A stretch of 64,000 nucleotides of DNA from Pontibacter sp. HSC-14F20 (GTDB lineage Bacteria > Bacteroidota > Bacteroidia > Cytophagales > Hymenobacteraceae): the NCBI RefSeq assembly GCF_019599265.1, contig NZ_JAHZTC010000019.1:37302-101301 (forward strand), written 5' to 3'. Each line of letters begins with the position of its first letter. The stretch's first letter is position 1. The notes under the pieces are model-generated. The model was not told where the DNA came from. It worked only from the letters and a program-made list of their open reading frames with translations, and did no database searches. Positions 16,292 through 25,552 of the stretch are shown here, piece by piece. The translations under genes were made by a program, and so were the position numbers.

Positions 16292-17320
16292 ATGAAAAAG
16301 ACATTTATCGCACTACTATCAATGCTATTGTTGCTTGCCTGCAACAATGAAAAGAGCGAAACCAACCAGAGTTCGCAACAAGAGACCGTGCTTGCTCCCG
16401 AAGAAAACGTTGCAGCAGAAAACCCAGCTGTAGCCAATCAGCCTATAGAAAGTCCGGTGTTTGATGTCAGCGCTATACCTGTTTCGTCGGAAGATATCGG
16501 CGATTTTCCGTTTTTCACGGCTCCCGAAGGTGCTAAGTATATCAACAATGCTAAAGTAATCGGTTTTGATTTTATCGTATTTGTCACCCCGGAAAGCGTC
16601 TATGAAGTAGAGGGCAAAACATTCAGAGCGCACGTACATCCGGACCGTAAAAGTGAGACGAGAGTGAGCGGACGTTTTCTGGAGAAGAGTTTTGAAGATG
16701 CCATCATCAAAGCCGGCGGCGTGAAGGTGTTTGAAGGAAAGCTGGAGGGAGAGCGAAAAGATACTTACAAAAACCTATGTACTTATGCAGGAGACAATGG
16801 CAGTATAGACATCTGGAACAATCCGATTGTCACTTATGTGATCAGACGCAACGACGGCAATGTTTACATCGCAATGGGTAAAGGAATGCCAAGCTCTACC
16901 TCTATCCAGATTGTGCAGGAAAAGCCATTTGAGCAGACCATCACCAAAATAACTTCTGAAAAGATCAAGCAAGACCTTTTGGAAAATGGCAAAACTGTTC
17001 TGCATATCAACTTCGACACCGACAAAGCCACTCTAAAGCCTGACGGAATGGAAGTGGTAAGCGAAATTGTAAAGGTTTTGAAAGAGGACCCTGCGCTCAA
17101 AATTGCGATAAACGGTTATACTGATAATTCAGGAAACAAGGAGCACAACCAAAACCTGTCCGAAAGCAGAGCCTCAGCTGTCAGAGCTGAAGTATCAGGA
17201 GCCGGAATATCCCCAGACCGCTTAACATCAAAAGGATTCGGGCAGGAAAACCCCATCGCCGACAATAGCACAGAAGAGGGCAAAGCGCAGAACAGAAGGG
17301 TAGAGCTCGTTAAGATTTGA
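16292..17320 (+). CDS. OmpA-family lipoprotein
   Basis: The ATG at 16292 starts a lipoprotein signal ('MKKTFIALLSMLLLLAC', Cys at 17); the upstream start at 16268 would spoil it. A linker rich in Glu, Ala and Pro follows, then a domain of unknown type (about 60-225), then an OmpA/MotB peptidoglycan-binding domain (about 230-342). The OmpA domain shows 'LHINFDTDKATLKPDG', 'IAINGYTDNSGNKEHNQNLSESRA' and 'GQENPIADNSTEEGKAQNRRVEL'. It should tether the outer membrane to the cell wall. The middle part may sense or bind something; its function is unknown. It belongs to the plus-strand gene block between nuoD and nuoC. Confidence 0.88.
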   Translation: MKKTFIALLSMLLLLACNNEKSETNQSSQQETVLAPEENVAAENPAVANQPIESPVFDVSAIPVSSEDIGDFPFFTAPEGAKYINNAKVIGFDFIVFVTPESVYEVEGKTFRAHVHPDRKSETRVSGRFLEKSFEDAIIKAGGVKVFEGKLEGERKDTYKNLCTYAGDNGSIDIWNNPIVTYVIRRNDGNVYIAMGKGMPSSTSIQIVQEKPFEQTITKITSEKIKQDLLENGKTVLHINFDTDKATLKPDGMEVVSEIVKVLKEDPALKIAINGYTDNSGNKEHNQNLSESRASAVRAEVSGAGISPDRLTSKGFGQENPIADNSTEEGKAQNRRVELVKI

Positions 17321-17335
17321 TCGCCATCATCACCC

Positions 17336-17788
17336 ATGCTATACCTGAAAAGAACCGATTCGGATGATCCTGACTTTGTAGCCTTAGTAAAACTGCTCGA
17401 TGCGGATCTGGCGTTGCGGGACGGAGAAGAGCACACCTTTTATGCGCAATACAACAAGATCGATAAGATAAAGCATGTAGTGCTGGCTTACGAAGACGAT
17501 ACCCCTTTGGGCTGTGGGGCGATAAAGGAATTTGAGTCGGGCACAATGGAGGTGAAGCGCATGTACGTGCTGCCAGACGGGAGAGGTAAAGGTATAGCTA
17601 CTAAATTACTGGCTGAACTGGAGGATTGGGCCCGTGAACTCTCTTTCGACAAGTGTATCCTAGAAACTGGGCTGAAACAGCCGGAAGCCATCGGGCTTTA
17701 CCAAAAGAACGGCTATCAGCTAATTCCGAACTATGGGCAGTATGCCGGCGTGGAGAATAGTGTGTGCTTTGAGAAGATGCTAAACTAA
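17336..17788 (+). CDS. GNAT-family N-acetyltransferase
   Basis: A 150-aa acetyl-CoA-dependent acetyltransferase. The acetyl-CoA loop 'MYVLPDGRGKGIATKLL' (motif A, R/Q-x-x-G-x-G/A) lies at about residues 80-96. It is preceded by strands 'HVVLAYEDDTPLGCGAIKEF' and followed by 'CILETGLKQPEAIGLYQKNGY', the usual motif B. The acceptor cannot be predicted. The gene starts 15 nt after the OmpA lipoprotein and may be co-transcribed with it. It converges on nuoC with only 10 nt between stops. Confidence 0.9.
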   Translation: MLYLKRTDSDDPDFVALVKLLDADLALRDGEEHTFYAQYNKIDKIKHVVLAYEDDTPLGCGAIKEFESGTMEVKRMYVLPDGRGKGIATKLLAELEDWARELSFDKCILETGLKQPEAIGLYQKNGYQLIPNYGQYAGVENSVCFEKMLN

Positions 17789-17798
17789 ATTATTTGCG

Positions 17799-18398
17799 CT
17801 ACGCCTCTGGCTTCTCCCGCTTATCGGTAAAGGGATCTTCATGTGAGATCAACTTAACAGGCTCTCCCCGGAAGCCGCTGTTTTCGTTGTGCTGGTCGTA
17901 GGGTACCTTGATGCCATGGTAGTAGTCCTGTAGCTGATAGTCCCTGCGGAGTGGATGGCCCTCCCAATCGGCAGCGCAGAGGATGCGGCGCATGTCCGGG
18001 TGGTCTTTAAAGAGAATGCCCACTAGGTCGAAGATCTCGCGCTCTTGCCAGTCTGCGGTGCGCCAGATGTAGCTCACAGTCGGCACGACAGGTATAGGCT
18101 CTGCTGGTGTGCTATTGCGCGGCACGATCACTTTGAGCATCAGGTGATGGTCGTAAGGTATAGAGTAGAGGTTATACACCACTTCCATCGTACCAGCTTC
18201 CGGGCCGTTGTCTATACCTGTCACACTGGAGAGGAAGTCGAAATAAGTTGCTTCGTTGTCGTGCAGCTCGAAGCATACCTCTGCCAGGCGCTCCGGCTGA
18301 AGCACCAGGTAAGGCTGCAGGTTGTCGGTGTTCTCCGAAACGATTACCTCCGCCCCAAACTGCGCTGCTATAAAGTCCTTTATCTCTCTGAAGGTCAT
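17799..18398 (-). CDS. nuoC: NADH-quinone oxidoreductase subunit C
   Basis: The 30-kDa subunit of complex I, part of the hydrophilic arm next to NuoD. The family signature is present around 'WQEREIFDLVGILFKDHPDMRRIL', followed by 'WEGHPLRRDYQL'. At 199 aa it is complete and a stand-alone subunit, not the NuoCD fusion of enterobacteria. It is the last gene of the nuoA-B-C group; 64 nt separate it from nuoB. Downstream, where nuoD would normally follow, lies the accessory island. Confidence 0.96.
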   Translation of the reverse strand: MTFREIKDFIAAQFGAEVIVSENTDNLQPYLVLQPERLAEVCFELHDNEATYFDFLSSVTGIDNGPEAGTMEVVYNLYSIPYDHHLMLKVIVPRNSTPAEPIPVVPTVSYIWRTADWQEREIFDLVGILFKDHPDMRRILCAADWEGHPLRRDYQLQDYYHGIKVPYDQHNENSGFRGEPVKLISHEDPFTDKREKPEA

Positions 18399-18462
18399 AT
18401 TGTTGAGTGAATGAGTGATTAATAATGATTAGTGACGAATGAATTTTTAATGACCAATTGTT

Positions 18463-19110
18463 TTAAGCGTCCAGATTTTGCTGATCATCCGGCTTTGATG
18501 GATCATGACTCATTCCTGATTCTGCACTATTCGTTTTCACCGCCCCATTAGCCTTTTCTGCCTCCTCATTATTCATTGTTAATTCGTCATTACGCATTCT
18601 TTTCGCCATGATCTGCTGCACGGCTCTTGGCTCGCGGATGGTTTCCTGGCGGATGATTTCCTGCAGGCGCAGGAAGCCTCCAATCAGTGCCTCCGGTCTT
18701 GGCGGGCAGCCAGGCACGTACACGTCAACAGGTATAATACGATCCACGCCTTTTACCACATGGTAGCCGTGCTCCCAGTAAGGGCCGCCACAGTTAGAGC
18801 AGCTTCCCATCGAGATTACGTAGCGCGGCTCCGGCATCTGCTCATAAAGCCTGCGCACCCGATCCGCCATCTTAAAGGTGACGGTGCCGGCCACAATCAT
18901 CACATCCGACTGACGAGGGGAGGCACGGGGTATGATGCCGAAGCGGTCGAGATCGTAGCCGGAGGCGTAAGCCCCCATCATCTCGATAGCGCAGCAGGCC
19001 AGACCAAAACCCATCGGGAACAGCGAGGTGAGTCGTGCCCAATTGAGCAGATCGTCCAGTTTGGTGATGATCACACCGCCTTCTCCCGTCTTGTCCTGAG
19101 GAATGTTCAA
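18463..19110 (-). CDS. nuoB: NADH-quinone oxidoreductase subunit B
   Basis: This complex I subunit carries the terminal 4Fe-4S cluster N2 that hands electrons to quinone. The cluster ligands are visible as the tandem Cys pair in '[11 protein letters not shown]', the Cys in '[13 protein letters not shown]', and '[14 protein letters not shown]'. The 215-aa product has a C-terminal extension of about 35 residues after the conserved core ('[20 protein letters not shown]') that is low-complexity and probably disordered. It lies between nuoA and nuoC on the minus strand. Confidence 0.97.
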   Translation of the reverse strand: MNIPQDKTGEGGVIITKLDDLLNWARLTSLFPMGFGLACCAIEMMGAYASGYDLDRFGIIPRASPRQSDVMIVAGTVTFKMADRVRRLYEQMPEPRYVISMGSCSNCGGPYWEHGYHVVKGVDRIIPVDVYVPGCPPRPEALIGGFLRLQEIIRQETIREPRAVQQIMAKRMRNDELTMNNEEAEKANGAVKTNSAESGMSHDPSKPDDQQNLDA

Positions 19111-19249
19111 ATCTAAATGATGAATTAAATGCTGTGAAAAGGAAGGCGCTTAAAACCAGCTTTTGGCTATACCTTCCGTTATATTCTTTTGTCCTTTGTC
19201 AGGTAGTCTTTTGTCACAAAGTCCTTAATCAGGGTCTTCTGCCGAAAAA

Positions 19250-19738
19250 CTACTTCTTTACCTCATACTTCCGCTCATTCACGCGCTGGTATACCTCATT
19301 AGGTATACGGGAACGGCTCTGCGGCACCACAGGCTTGGGTTTGATCCAGTCGAGGTGGCCTTTTACCCAGGCGTAAGCCAGGCCTAGCGCCAGCACACCG
19401 ATGAAGATAAACATCTCGATCAGGGCAAACCAGCCCCATACGCCGTCAGTCGCTTCAATCAGGTCGCGGCGGCCGAACACCGTGGCCCACGGAAACAGGA
19501 AGGCGAGCTCCACATCAAAAATGATGAAGATAAGCGCCACCACGTAAAACCGCGGGTTGAACTGCACCCAGGAGTTGCCGATCGGCTCTTCGCCCGATTC
19601 ATAAGTGGTCAGCTTCTCGGGGTTAGGTCGGCTGGGGCGGATAAGTCGTGCGGTAAACAGACCTATCACCACGAAGATTGCTCCCCCGATCAGGAAGAGC
19701 AGGATGGTTCCGAAGTCTGAAAGGTAGGTTTCCTCCAT
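19250..19738 (-). CDS. nuoA: NADH-quinone oxidoreductase subunit A
   Basis: This small membrane subunit of complex I has three transmembrane helices. The conserved inter-helix loop '[21 protein letters not shown]' is followed by '[15 protein letters not shown]', both hallmarks of NuoA. At 162 aa it is slightly longer than average because of a Lys-rich C-terminal tail ('[14 protein letters not shown]'). It is the first gene of nuoABC; 139 nt separate it from nuoB. Confidence 0.96.
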   Translation of the reverse strand: MEETYLSDFGTILLFLIGGAIFVVIGLFTARLIRPSRPNPEKLTTYESGEEPIGNSWVQFNPRFYVVALIFIIFDVELAFLFPWATVFGRRDLIEATDGVWGWFALIEMFIFIGVLALGLAYAWVKGHLDWIKPKPVVPQSRSRIPNEVYQRVNERKYEVKK

Positions 19739-19938
19739 AGCGCCACAGCTGTTTTACACAAATTTACGATAAAATAACTTCTTGGCATAAGTGCTCTTTT
19801 GGCTGCAGGCAATGGCCACGCACAGGTATAGCAAGTCGGCTACAGCGCACATACCCAAAAGCTCCCGGCCGGCGTTATACAAACAACCTTTCCCGGGCTA
19901 TACCTGTACGAGATAATCCACACTAAACGGAATCGGAA

Positions 19939-21363
19939 ATGCTCACCGGACGCGTCAATGCACCAGAGATTAACACCCCGCACGGCTGGCTCAACACCGA
20001 CCGGAGCTGGTCTATCAAAGACTTCAGAGGCAAGATCGTGCTGCTGGACTTCTGGACACTGGGCTGCATCAACTGCCAGCATATTGTGCCGGACCTGAAC
20101 CGACTGGAGGAAGAGTTTGCCGATGTGCTGGTGATACTCGGTATACACTCCGCCAAGTTCGATGCTGAGAAGCAGACCGAAACCATCCGGCAGGCCATTC
20201 AGAAATTCGGGATAGAGCACCCGGTGGTGAACGATGCCGACTTTGCCATCTGGAACCAGTACGGCGTTCGAGCGTGGCCGACGACTGTGCTCATCGACCC
20301 GAACGGAAAAGTGGTGGGGCAGCATGCCGGGGAGAATGTGTACGACACGGTGCGGCCCTACATCCAGCGCATGAAAGAGGAGTTTAAAGACGCGCTCAAC
20401 CGGACGTCTATACCTGTGCGGCCGGAGAAGCCCAAGACCGATGTCCTGTCCTTCCCCTCCAAACTGATCAACGACCCAGAAGGCAACCTATACCTGTCTG
20501 ACAGCGGGCACAACCGCATCCTGAAGTTGAACCAGCAGGGGCAGGTGCTCGAGGTGATCGGTAGTGGAGAGCGGGGTTTCAACAATGGCGGCTATGCTGA
20601 GGCAACCTTCAACGAACCACACGGACTGGCCTTGCATGGCACTATACTCTATGTAGCCGACGCCAAAAACAATGCCATCCGCAAAGTAGACCTGCAGCAT
20701 CAACTGGTGAGCACTGCCGCCGGCACTGGCGAACTCGAATACTACTTCCACGACGACAAGCGCAGCGAACCCGTGAACCCCAACAGTCCCTGGGACCTGC
20801 TCATACAGGGGCGCAGCATGTTTATAGCCAACGCCGGCAATCACCAGATCCTGCGCATGGATTTGGAGACTGAGCAGGTATACCGCTTTGCAGGTAGCGG
20901 TCGCGAAGCCCTCACCGACGGCCTGCTGGACGAAGCCGCCTTCAACCAGCCCAGCGGACTTTCCATCCGGGGCGAAGTGCTGTATGTGGCCGACGCCGAA
21001 GCCAGTGCCATCCGTACCGTCAACCTTAAAACAGGTATGGTGCTTACACCGCTCGGCCGCGGACTCTTCGACTTTGGTGATGTGGACGGCCACGTAGACG
21101 ATGCTCTGCTGCAACACTGCGTCGGGCTGGAGGTGATCGACAGCGACGTGTATATTGCCGATACCTACAATGGCAAGATCAAAGTGCTCGATATGGAGCG
21201 CCAGCGCGTACGCACCCTCACCGCAGGTCTGCTCGAACCCAACGACGTGCTATACCTGAACGGCCGCCTCTGGGTCACTAGCACCAACAGCCACCAGCTC
21301 TTCCAGATCGACCTGAACACGGGTAATAAAGAAGAAGTGAAAGTAGAGAAGTTTAAGAGTTGA
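19939..21363 (+). CDS. NHLRC2-like protein: thioredoxin domain plus NHL beta-propeller
   Basis: The N-terminal thioredoxin-like domain (about 1-150) has the redox motif 'GCINCQH' and the cis-Pro segment 'VRAWPTTVLIDPNG'. It is followed by NHL repeats (about 165-460) such as 'SDSGHNRILKLN', 'VADAKNNAIRKVD', 'ANAGNHQILRMD' and 'ADTYNGKIKVLD', which build a six-bladed propeller. This is the architecture of NHLRC2 proteins, conserved from bacteria to animals, whose bacterial role is unclear. No signal peptide is seen, so it is likely cytoplasmic. The gene contains several copies of the CTATACCT motif used as Leu-Tyr-Leu or Ile-Pro codons. Confidence 0.9.
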   Translation: MLTGRVNAPEINTPHGWLNTDRSWSIKDFRGKIVLLDFWTLGCINCQHIVPDLNRLEEEFADVLVILGIHSAKFDAEKQTETIRQAIQKFGIEHPVVNDADFAIWNQYGVRAWPTTVLIDPNGKVVGQHAGENVYDTVRPYIQRMKEEFKDALNRTSIPVRPEKPKTDVLSFPSKLINDPEGNLYLSDSGHNRILKLNQQGQVLEVIGSGERGFNNGGYAEATFNEPHGLALHGTILYVADAKNNAIRKVDLQHQLVSTAAGTGELEYYFHDDKRSEPVNPNSPWDLLIQGRSMFIANAGNHQILRMDLETEQVYRFAGSGREALTDGLLDEAAFNQPSGLSIRGEVLYVADAEASAIRTVNLKTGMVLTPLGRGLFDFGDVDGHVDDALLQHCVGLEVIDSDVYIADTYNGKIKVLDMERQRVRTLTAGLLEPNDVLYLNGRLWVTSTNSHQLFQIDLNTGNKEEVKVEKFKS

Positions 21364-21367
21364 GGAG

Positions 21368-21994
21368 TTACGCCGTCACTTCAGCCTCTATCAGGTTGTT
21401 GCGCATTCTCTGGAAGAAGCGGAGCGTGACCTGGAAAATCGGACTCATGATGAAGGTATAGAAGAAGGTGGCGATGAAGATCGGGCCGCCCAGCACATAG
21501 CCTATACCTAAAATCGCGCACTCCACCACAATCCGGGTGCGGCTCACAGATGCATTCAGCCGCTCCGACAAAGCCAGCATGAACCCGTCTCGGGGACCGG
21601 CACCCACACCGCCTGCTACATACAGCCCACCGGCTATACCTCCAATAATAACGGAAGCGGCCAGGTTCAGGTAGTCGAGCGAGGTGTTGGTAGCCGACGG
21701 CAGCATGTCGAGCCAGAGGAACATATCCATGAAGGGGCCGATGAGCAGCGCGTTGAGGAAAGTGCCCACATTGATGTACTTGCGGTTTACGAACCACGAA
21801 ATGGCAACAAAGAGCAAACCCACGACCACGCTCCAGGTACCAATTGTAAAGCCCAGGCGTTGAAAGAGTGCCACGTTCAGCACCTCCCAAGGGTGCAGGC
21901 CTAGGTATTTCACCTTCACGGCAATGGCGTTGGCAAATCCGAACAAAAGTAATCCAAGAAAGAAGAAACTATAACTAACTATTTTTTCGCGCAT
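21368..21994 (-). CDS. YczE/YyaS/YitT-family integral membrane protein
   Basis: A 208-aa polytopic membrane protein with about five helices ('YSFFFLGLLLFGFANAIAV', 'IGTWSVVVGLLFVAISWFV', 'LAASVIIGGIAGGLYVAGGV'). The 'GVGAGPRDGFMLALSERL' segment is typical of the YczE/YitT family. Members are widespread with no settled function; proposed roles are in transport or export. It converges on the NHLRC2-like gene with 4 nt between stops. Confidence 0.8.
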   Translation of the reverse strand: MREKIVSYSFFFLGLLLFGFANAIAVKVKYLGLHPWEVLNVALFQRLGFTIGTWSVVVGLLFVAISWFVNRKYINVGTFLNALLIGPFMDMFLWLDMLPSATNTSLDYLNLAASVIIGGIAGGLYVAGGVGAGPRDGFMLALSERLNASVSRTRIVVECAILGIGYVLGGPIFIATFFYTFIMSPIFQVTLRFFQRMRNNLIEAEVTA

Positions 21995-22273
21995 GATAAG
22001 GCAGTCCGGTTTACTGAGGGACTGAGTAAGAACAAAATCGGGCGCAAGAAAGTTAATTTTGGCCGCATTAAGAAAAGGTCAAAATGGACTTCATACTATT
22101 CCGGAGGCCCGACTGCAATTATTCACAAGAAAGTCTTATATTCATCCACTGTTTAGCTTTATTTTATTGGTGAGGCGGTACATTAAAGCCAATCGGCTGG
22201 GCCAGGTATGATAAAGCTGTTGATGTGTTTATCTCTTTGAAAAATGAATCCATTATTTAAAACCTCAAGGTAT

Positions 22274-22954
22274 ATGAAAACAGCTGTTATACGTTTCGGT
22301 CTGTCTATGCTGGCAATCTGCTTGTTCAGTGCAAACGCAGAGGCGCAGTTTACGCACACCAACAACATGGAGGCACGTCCGGTACACGAGTATAATACCA
22401 TCACAATGATAGGCTCGCCATACCTGTACAAGGACTGGGCGAAAGGCTCCCTGACGCTCAAAAACGGCACCGTTTACCAGGGCATCGATCTGATGTATGA
22501 CCAGGTGAAAGATGCCATCATCTTTAAGGGAAAGAACGGAGAGTTGAGAGAGCTCCTGGAGCCGGTGCAGGAATTCAAGATTGGGTATATCGAAAATAGC
22601 CAGCAGGTAGAGCGCACCTTCCGCTCAGGGTATAGCGGCGACGGGGTAACGGCTAATGTCTTTATGGAAGTGCTGGCAGACGGGCAGGTGGCACTTTTGA
22701 AACGTACCTCCAAAAAGATATTTGACCGCAAGCAGTATAGCTCGGCCACCATCGAAAGAGAGGTGCAGGAAAACGAAGACTATTACATCGCAAAGGGCGA
22801 TAAGGCTGTAAAAGTGAAGAAATCGAAAAGCTCCCTGCTGGCTGCCATTCCGGACAAAAAAGACTACCTCGAGACCTACATCAAGTCGAATGCGCTGAAC
22901 CTGCGCGACGACAGCGACATGGCTAAACTGGTGGCCTACTACAACTCGCTGTAG
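22274..22954 (+). CDS. Secreted protein of unknown function
   Basis: No family could be named. The ATG at 22274 begins a clean signal peptide ('MKTAVIRFGLSMLAICLFSA', cut near 'AEAQ'), which makes it the better start than 22244. The mature part (about 200 aa) is rich in beta strands and charged residues ('GSLTLKNGTVYQGIDLMYDQ', 'RTFRSGYSGDGVTANVFMEVL') and ends with a helical, lysine-rich tail. It stands alone between divergent and convergent neighbours. Confidence 0.7.
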   Translation: MKTAVIRFGLSMLAICLFSANAEAQFTHTNNMEARPVHEYNTITMIGSPYLYKDWAKGSLTLKNGTVYQGIDLMYDQVKDAIIFKGKNGELRELLEPVQEFKIGYIENSQQVERTFRSGYSGDGVTANVFMEVLADGQVALLKRTSKKIFDRKQYSSATIEREVQENEDYYIAKGDKAVKVKKSKSSLLAAIPDKKDYLETYIKSNALNLRDDSDMAKLVAYYNSL

Positions 22955-22981
22955 GCTCTCTCAAAGCTTGTCGACAATATT

Positions 22982-23548
22982 TTAAGCAGCTGCCTGGTTA
23001 ATGGGTAGCTGCTTTTTTACTTTCAGGGCCTGCTGCAGATGCCGCTCCTGGTGCAGTGTCACAAACTCCAGCGCCTCCCCGATACGCAATTTCAGCAGTT
23101 TGAAGAACTCGACAGGTATAGCTTTCTTATTCAGGTTGGCGCCTTTGGCTTTGTCGAGAAGTTGCAGCAGCTCGGTCTGATGGTCCAGAAACTCTTCCAG
23201 CGTCTGGCGGCTCAGCTGGCTGTTGTTGGGGTTCATGTGCTTCACGGTTTTGCTCTTTTTGCCATTTTCCGGCCGCACCATATCCAGCGACTTTTTGCCA
23301 AGCCAGGTATAGCTGATGGTTTGCTCAGGATTTCCGCCCGAATTTGCTGCAATAGCCTTTGCCAAAACCGGGTTGTAGTAGCGACTGTAGCGGTTCAGGT
23401 GCTCGAGGCACTCGAATATGCTCCAGCTATTGGGGGCAGGTTTGTAGTTGAGGAGGGAAAGATCAAGTGGCACAAAAGCGGCTATAGCGGTGTGCTTCTG
23501 GTTTTCGACGGTGCGGGAGAGTTGTTCTAAGGCATTCATAGTCTTCAT
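22982..23548 (-). CDS. DinB-family four-helix protein
   Basis: Proteins of the DinB/YfiT superfamily are metal-binding four-helix bundles, often thiol-dependent transferases. Here 'WSIFECLEHLNRYSRYY' near the N-terminus and 'FVTLHQERHLQQAL' near the C-terminus supply His residues at the usual metal-ligand positions. The start at 23548 (ATG AAG ACT) is chosen over 23581, whose extra residues include a motif-rich upstream stretch; 23539 is also possible. A neighbouring bacillithiol-type gene (ytxJ) elsewhere in the window fits a thiol-transferase role, but that is inference. Confidence 0.85.
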   Translation of the reverse strand: MKTMNALEQLSRTVENQKHTAIAAFVPLDLSLLNYKPAPNSWSIFECLEHLNRYSRYYNPVLAKAIAANSGGNPEQTISYTWLGKKSLDMVRPENGKKSKTVKHMNPNNSQLSRQTLEEFLDHQTELLQLLDKAKGANLNKKAIPVEFFKLLKLRIGEALEFVTLHQERHLQQALKVKKQLPINQAAA

Positions 23549-23625
23549 CGTTTTAGATTGTACGCACCAAAGGTATAGCATGGCCTATCTCCAATCCTTG
23601 ACGGGCATCAAGATTTACAAAGCGC

Positions 23626-24177
23626 TTACTTTATCCGGCTCAGCGTTTCGGGCGACATGCGCAGGTATGAGGCGATGTACTTTTTGGGGATGTGCTGGAA
23701 CAGGTGCGGACTCCGCTGCATGACGCGCTGCAGTCGCTGCTCTGGTTCGGGCAGCAGCAGGTCTACTTCCCGCTCTATCTTGCCCACCAGCGCCTTCTCG
23801 AGTTGCTCGTACCAGAAGCGCCTGATGTTCGGTCGCTGCTCTATCAACTGCATCAGATCGGCTTTGCTTATACCTAGCAGTTCACTTTTCTTCAAGGCTT
23901 GTATGTAGTAGTCGGAGGGCCTGCCATCCACAAAGGAAGGAAACGACACCAGCAAGGTATGCGGGTAGCCGAAACCCACACAGATCTCCTCGCTAGGCAG
24001 CGGGTAGTATATGCGCAGCGCCCCACTCGTGACAAGGTATAGCCCCTGCTCCACCTGCCCCTGCCGTATCAGAAAATCATACCTGTTCAGCTGCACCTTC
24101 TTCTTCCACAGCGACAGGAAAGCAGCTATATCGTCGGGGGTGAGGTAAGGGATTTGGCTGAGGAGGGAGAGGAGCAT
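23626..24177 (-). CDS. Crp/Fnr-family transcriptional regulator
   Basis: The N-terminal cyclic-nucleotide-binding-like beta-barrel ('LIRQGQVEQGLYLVTSGALRIYY') is followed by a long dimer helix and a C-terminal winged-helix region ('HIPKKYIASYLRMSPETLSRIK'). It lacks a clear cAMP phosphate-binding motif, and the only Cys does not suggest an Fe-S cluster, so its ligand is unknown. The start at 24177 (ATG) is preferred to the TTG at 24195, which would overlap the upstream gene. It may be co-transcribed with the nuclease-like gene 24185-25198. Confidence 0.86.
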   Translation of the reverse strand: MLLSLLSQIPYLTPDDIAAFLSLWKKKVQLNRYDFLIRQGQVEQGLYLVTSGALRIYYPLPSEEICVGFGYPHTLLVSFPSFVDGRPSDYYIQALKKSELLGISKADLMQLIEQRPNIRRFWYEQLEKALVGKIEREVDLLLPEPEQRLQRVMQRSPHLFQHIPKKYIASYLRMSPETLSRIK

Positions 24178-24184
24178 GGGGAGG

Positions 24185-25198
24185 TTAAAAAACAAGGGTC
24201 TCCTTGGCTGATTCAGAGATATCTTCGATCACAGCATCAGTCATAAACTTTAACCTCTTTTCTTTTGCCAGATCCTCCACTGCATTGTAAGAGATAAAAG
24301 AACAAGAATGGGCTAAAAGTAGCCGGAATACAGGTCTGGACAATTCCTGCATCACTTTTCCTCTTCTTTCTTCAGGAGCAACAATGTGCGCATTTATGTT
24401 GAGGTTCGGCTGCAATGCCATCAGATCAGCCATTCTGAGTATTCCATAATAGATTGAAGTAGTATGCTCTACTTCATAGGCACGAACAATGGTGCGACCT
24501 TTTATCCAAAGTACATCGATGTTTTCGATTGTGCGGATAGTATCAAGATCATAATTGAGGGGCAAATCATTCAAGACAGAACTTTTCTTGGTCTGCCATA
24601 TCTCTAATACTCTGCTTCTATCATTTCTTGGAAGCCAAATGCTATACCCCATCCGGTCGCCAATATCAGCCAGCATCGCTTGAATCCTGATGGAATCGCG
24701 CATAAGCGGTGCTTCGTCCAGTACTTGGTAAGCTGGAGCAGGTACAGGCTCAAGAGTTTTAACAGGTATAGGTGGAGCAACTTCTATTGGAGTTACCTCA
24801 AAAGGTATAAAATGTTCAGTCTTATTCGTCTGAAATTCCCGGTCTAATAAATCACGTGCCGCCTGATCAGTGATAGGTTTAGAGGATTGCACATACTTGA
24901 TGCTCCAATGTTTCCCTCCCGCTTCTGACAATATACCTATGTCGAAAGGATAGCAAAACTCAACTTCCTTAACACTTAAAGTATGTACATATCGCTCACT
25001 ATCCGGCCAGGGCTTATGGTTTGTTACCTGATCTAACTTAAAGCGTGCACCACATAAAGTTTTCTTCCCTACTTTAACAGCCAGGTATATCAAGTCATTT
25101 TGCTGTGGCCCTTTATGTGAGAAACCCGCAACATTTTGCTGAATGCAGATATTGTAGTTTTCAACAGATGTCGAGCAATGGAGGATTCGTGTGCTCAT
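24185..25198 (-). CDS. Two-domain protein with possible PD-(D/E)XK nuclease C-terminus
   Basis: This 337-aa protein matches no family I can name. The N-terminal ~120 residues ('GPQQNDLIYLAVKVGKKTLCG', 'WPDSERYVHTLSV') look like a small beta-barrel, possibly EVE/PUA-like. A Pro/Val-rich linker follows. The C-terminal ~170 residues contain 'IENIDVLWIKG', then 'VRAYEVEHTTSIYYGILRMAD' and 'PNLNINAHIVAPEERRGKV', a D...E-x-E pattern on beta strands as in restriction-like nucleases. No methylase or helicase is next to it. The gene is more AT-rich than its neighbours. Restriction or repair function is a hypothesis. Confidence 0.55.
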   Translation of the reverse strand: MSTRILHCSTSVENYNICIQQNVAGFSHKGPQQNDLIYLAVKVGKKTLCGARFKLDQVTNHKPWPDSERYVHTLSVKEVEFCYPFDIGILSEAGGKHWSIKYVQSSKPITDQAARDLLDREFQTNKTEHFIPFEVTPIEVAPPIPVKTLEPVPAPAYQVLDEAPLMRDSIRIQAMLADIGDRMGYSIWLPRNDRSRVLEIWQTKKSSVLNDLPLNYDLDTIRTIENIDVLWIKGRTIVRAYEVEHTTSIYYGILRMADLMALQPNLNINAHIVAPEERRGKVMQELSRPVFRLLLAHSCSFISYNAVEDLAKEKRLKFMTDAVIEDISESAKETLVF

Positions 25199-25264
25199 AG
25201 CGAGGGATTAAGCTAGGTATGTATAGGATAAAGTTAATGTATAATTATACATCATCCAATTCTT

Positions 25265-25552
25265 TTACCTCCTCTGCTCAAACCTTTCAAACCCCTTCAA
25301 CCCCTCCTTTTCCTCCACTTCTACTTTCTCTACCCGCGCGCGGTCGGGGCCTTGGTGTGCCCATTTTTCCAGTTCTTTCAGTGCTTCGGGTTTTCCTTCG
25401 GCTTCCAGGTATACGGTGCCGTCGGGTTCATTTTGTACAAAACCATACAGGCCCAATTCAAGTGCTTTTCCTTGGGTGCTGGCTCTGAAAAATACGCCTT
25501 GCACCCGGCCGTGTATGCGCATGGCCACACGCTTTTTGTCTTTGTTTTCCAT
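25265..25552 (-). CDS. acyP: Acylphosphatase
   Basis: A 95-aa enzyme that hydrolyses acyl phosphates such as carbamoyl phosphate and 1,3-bisphosphoglycerate. The signature '[18 protein letters not shown]' holds the catalytic Arg (about residue 23), and '[17 protein letters not shown]' holds the catalytic Asn (about 41). The C-terminal tail is Glu/Arg-rich. It stands alone between the nuclease-like gene and sdaA. Confidence 0.95.
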   Translation of the reverse strand: MENKDKKRVAMRIHGRVQGVFFRASTQGKALELGLYGFVQNEPDGTVYLEAEGKPEALKELEKWAHQGPDRARVEKVEVEEKEGLKGFERFEQRR

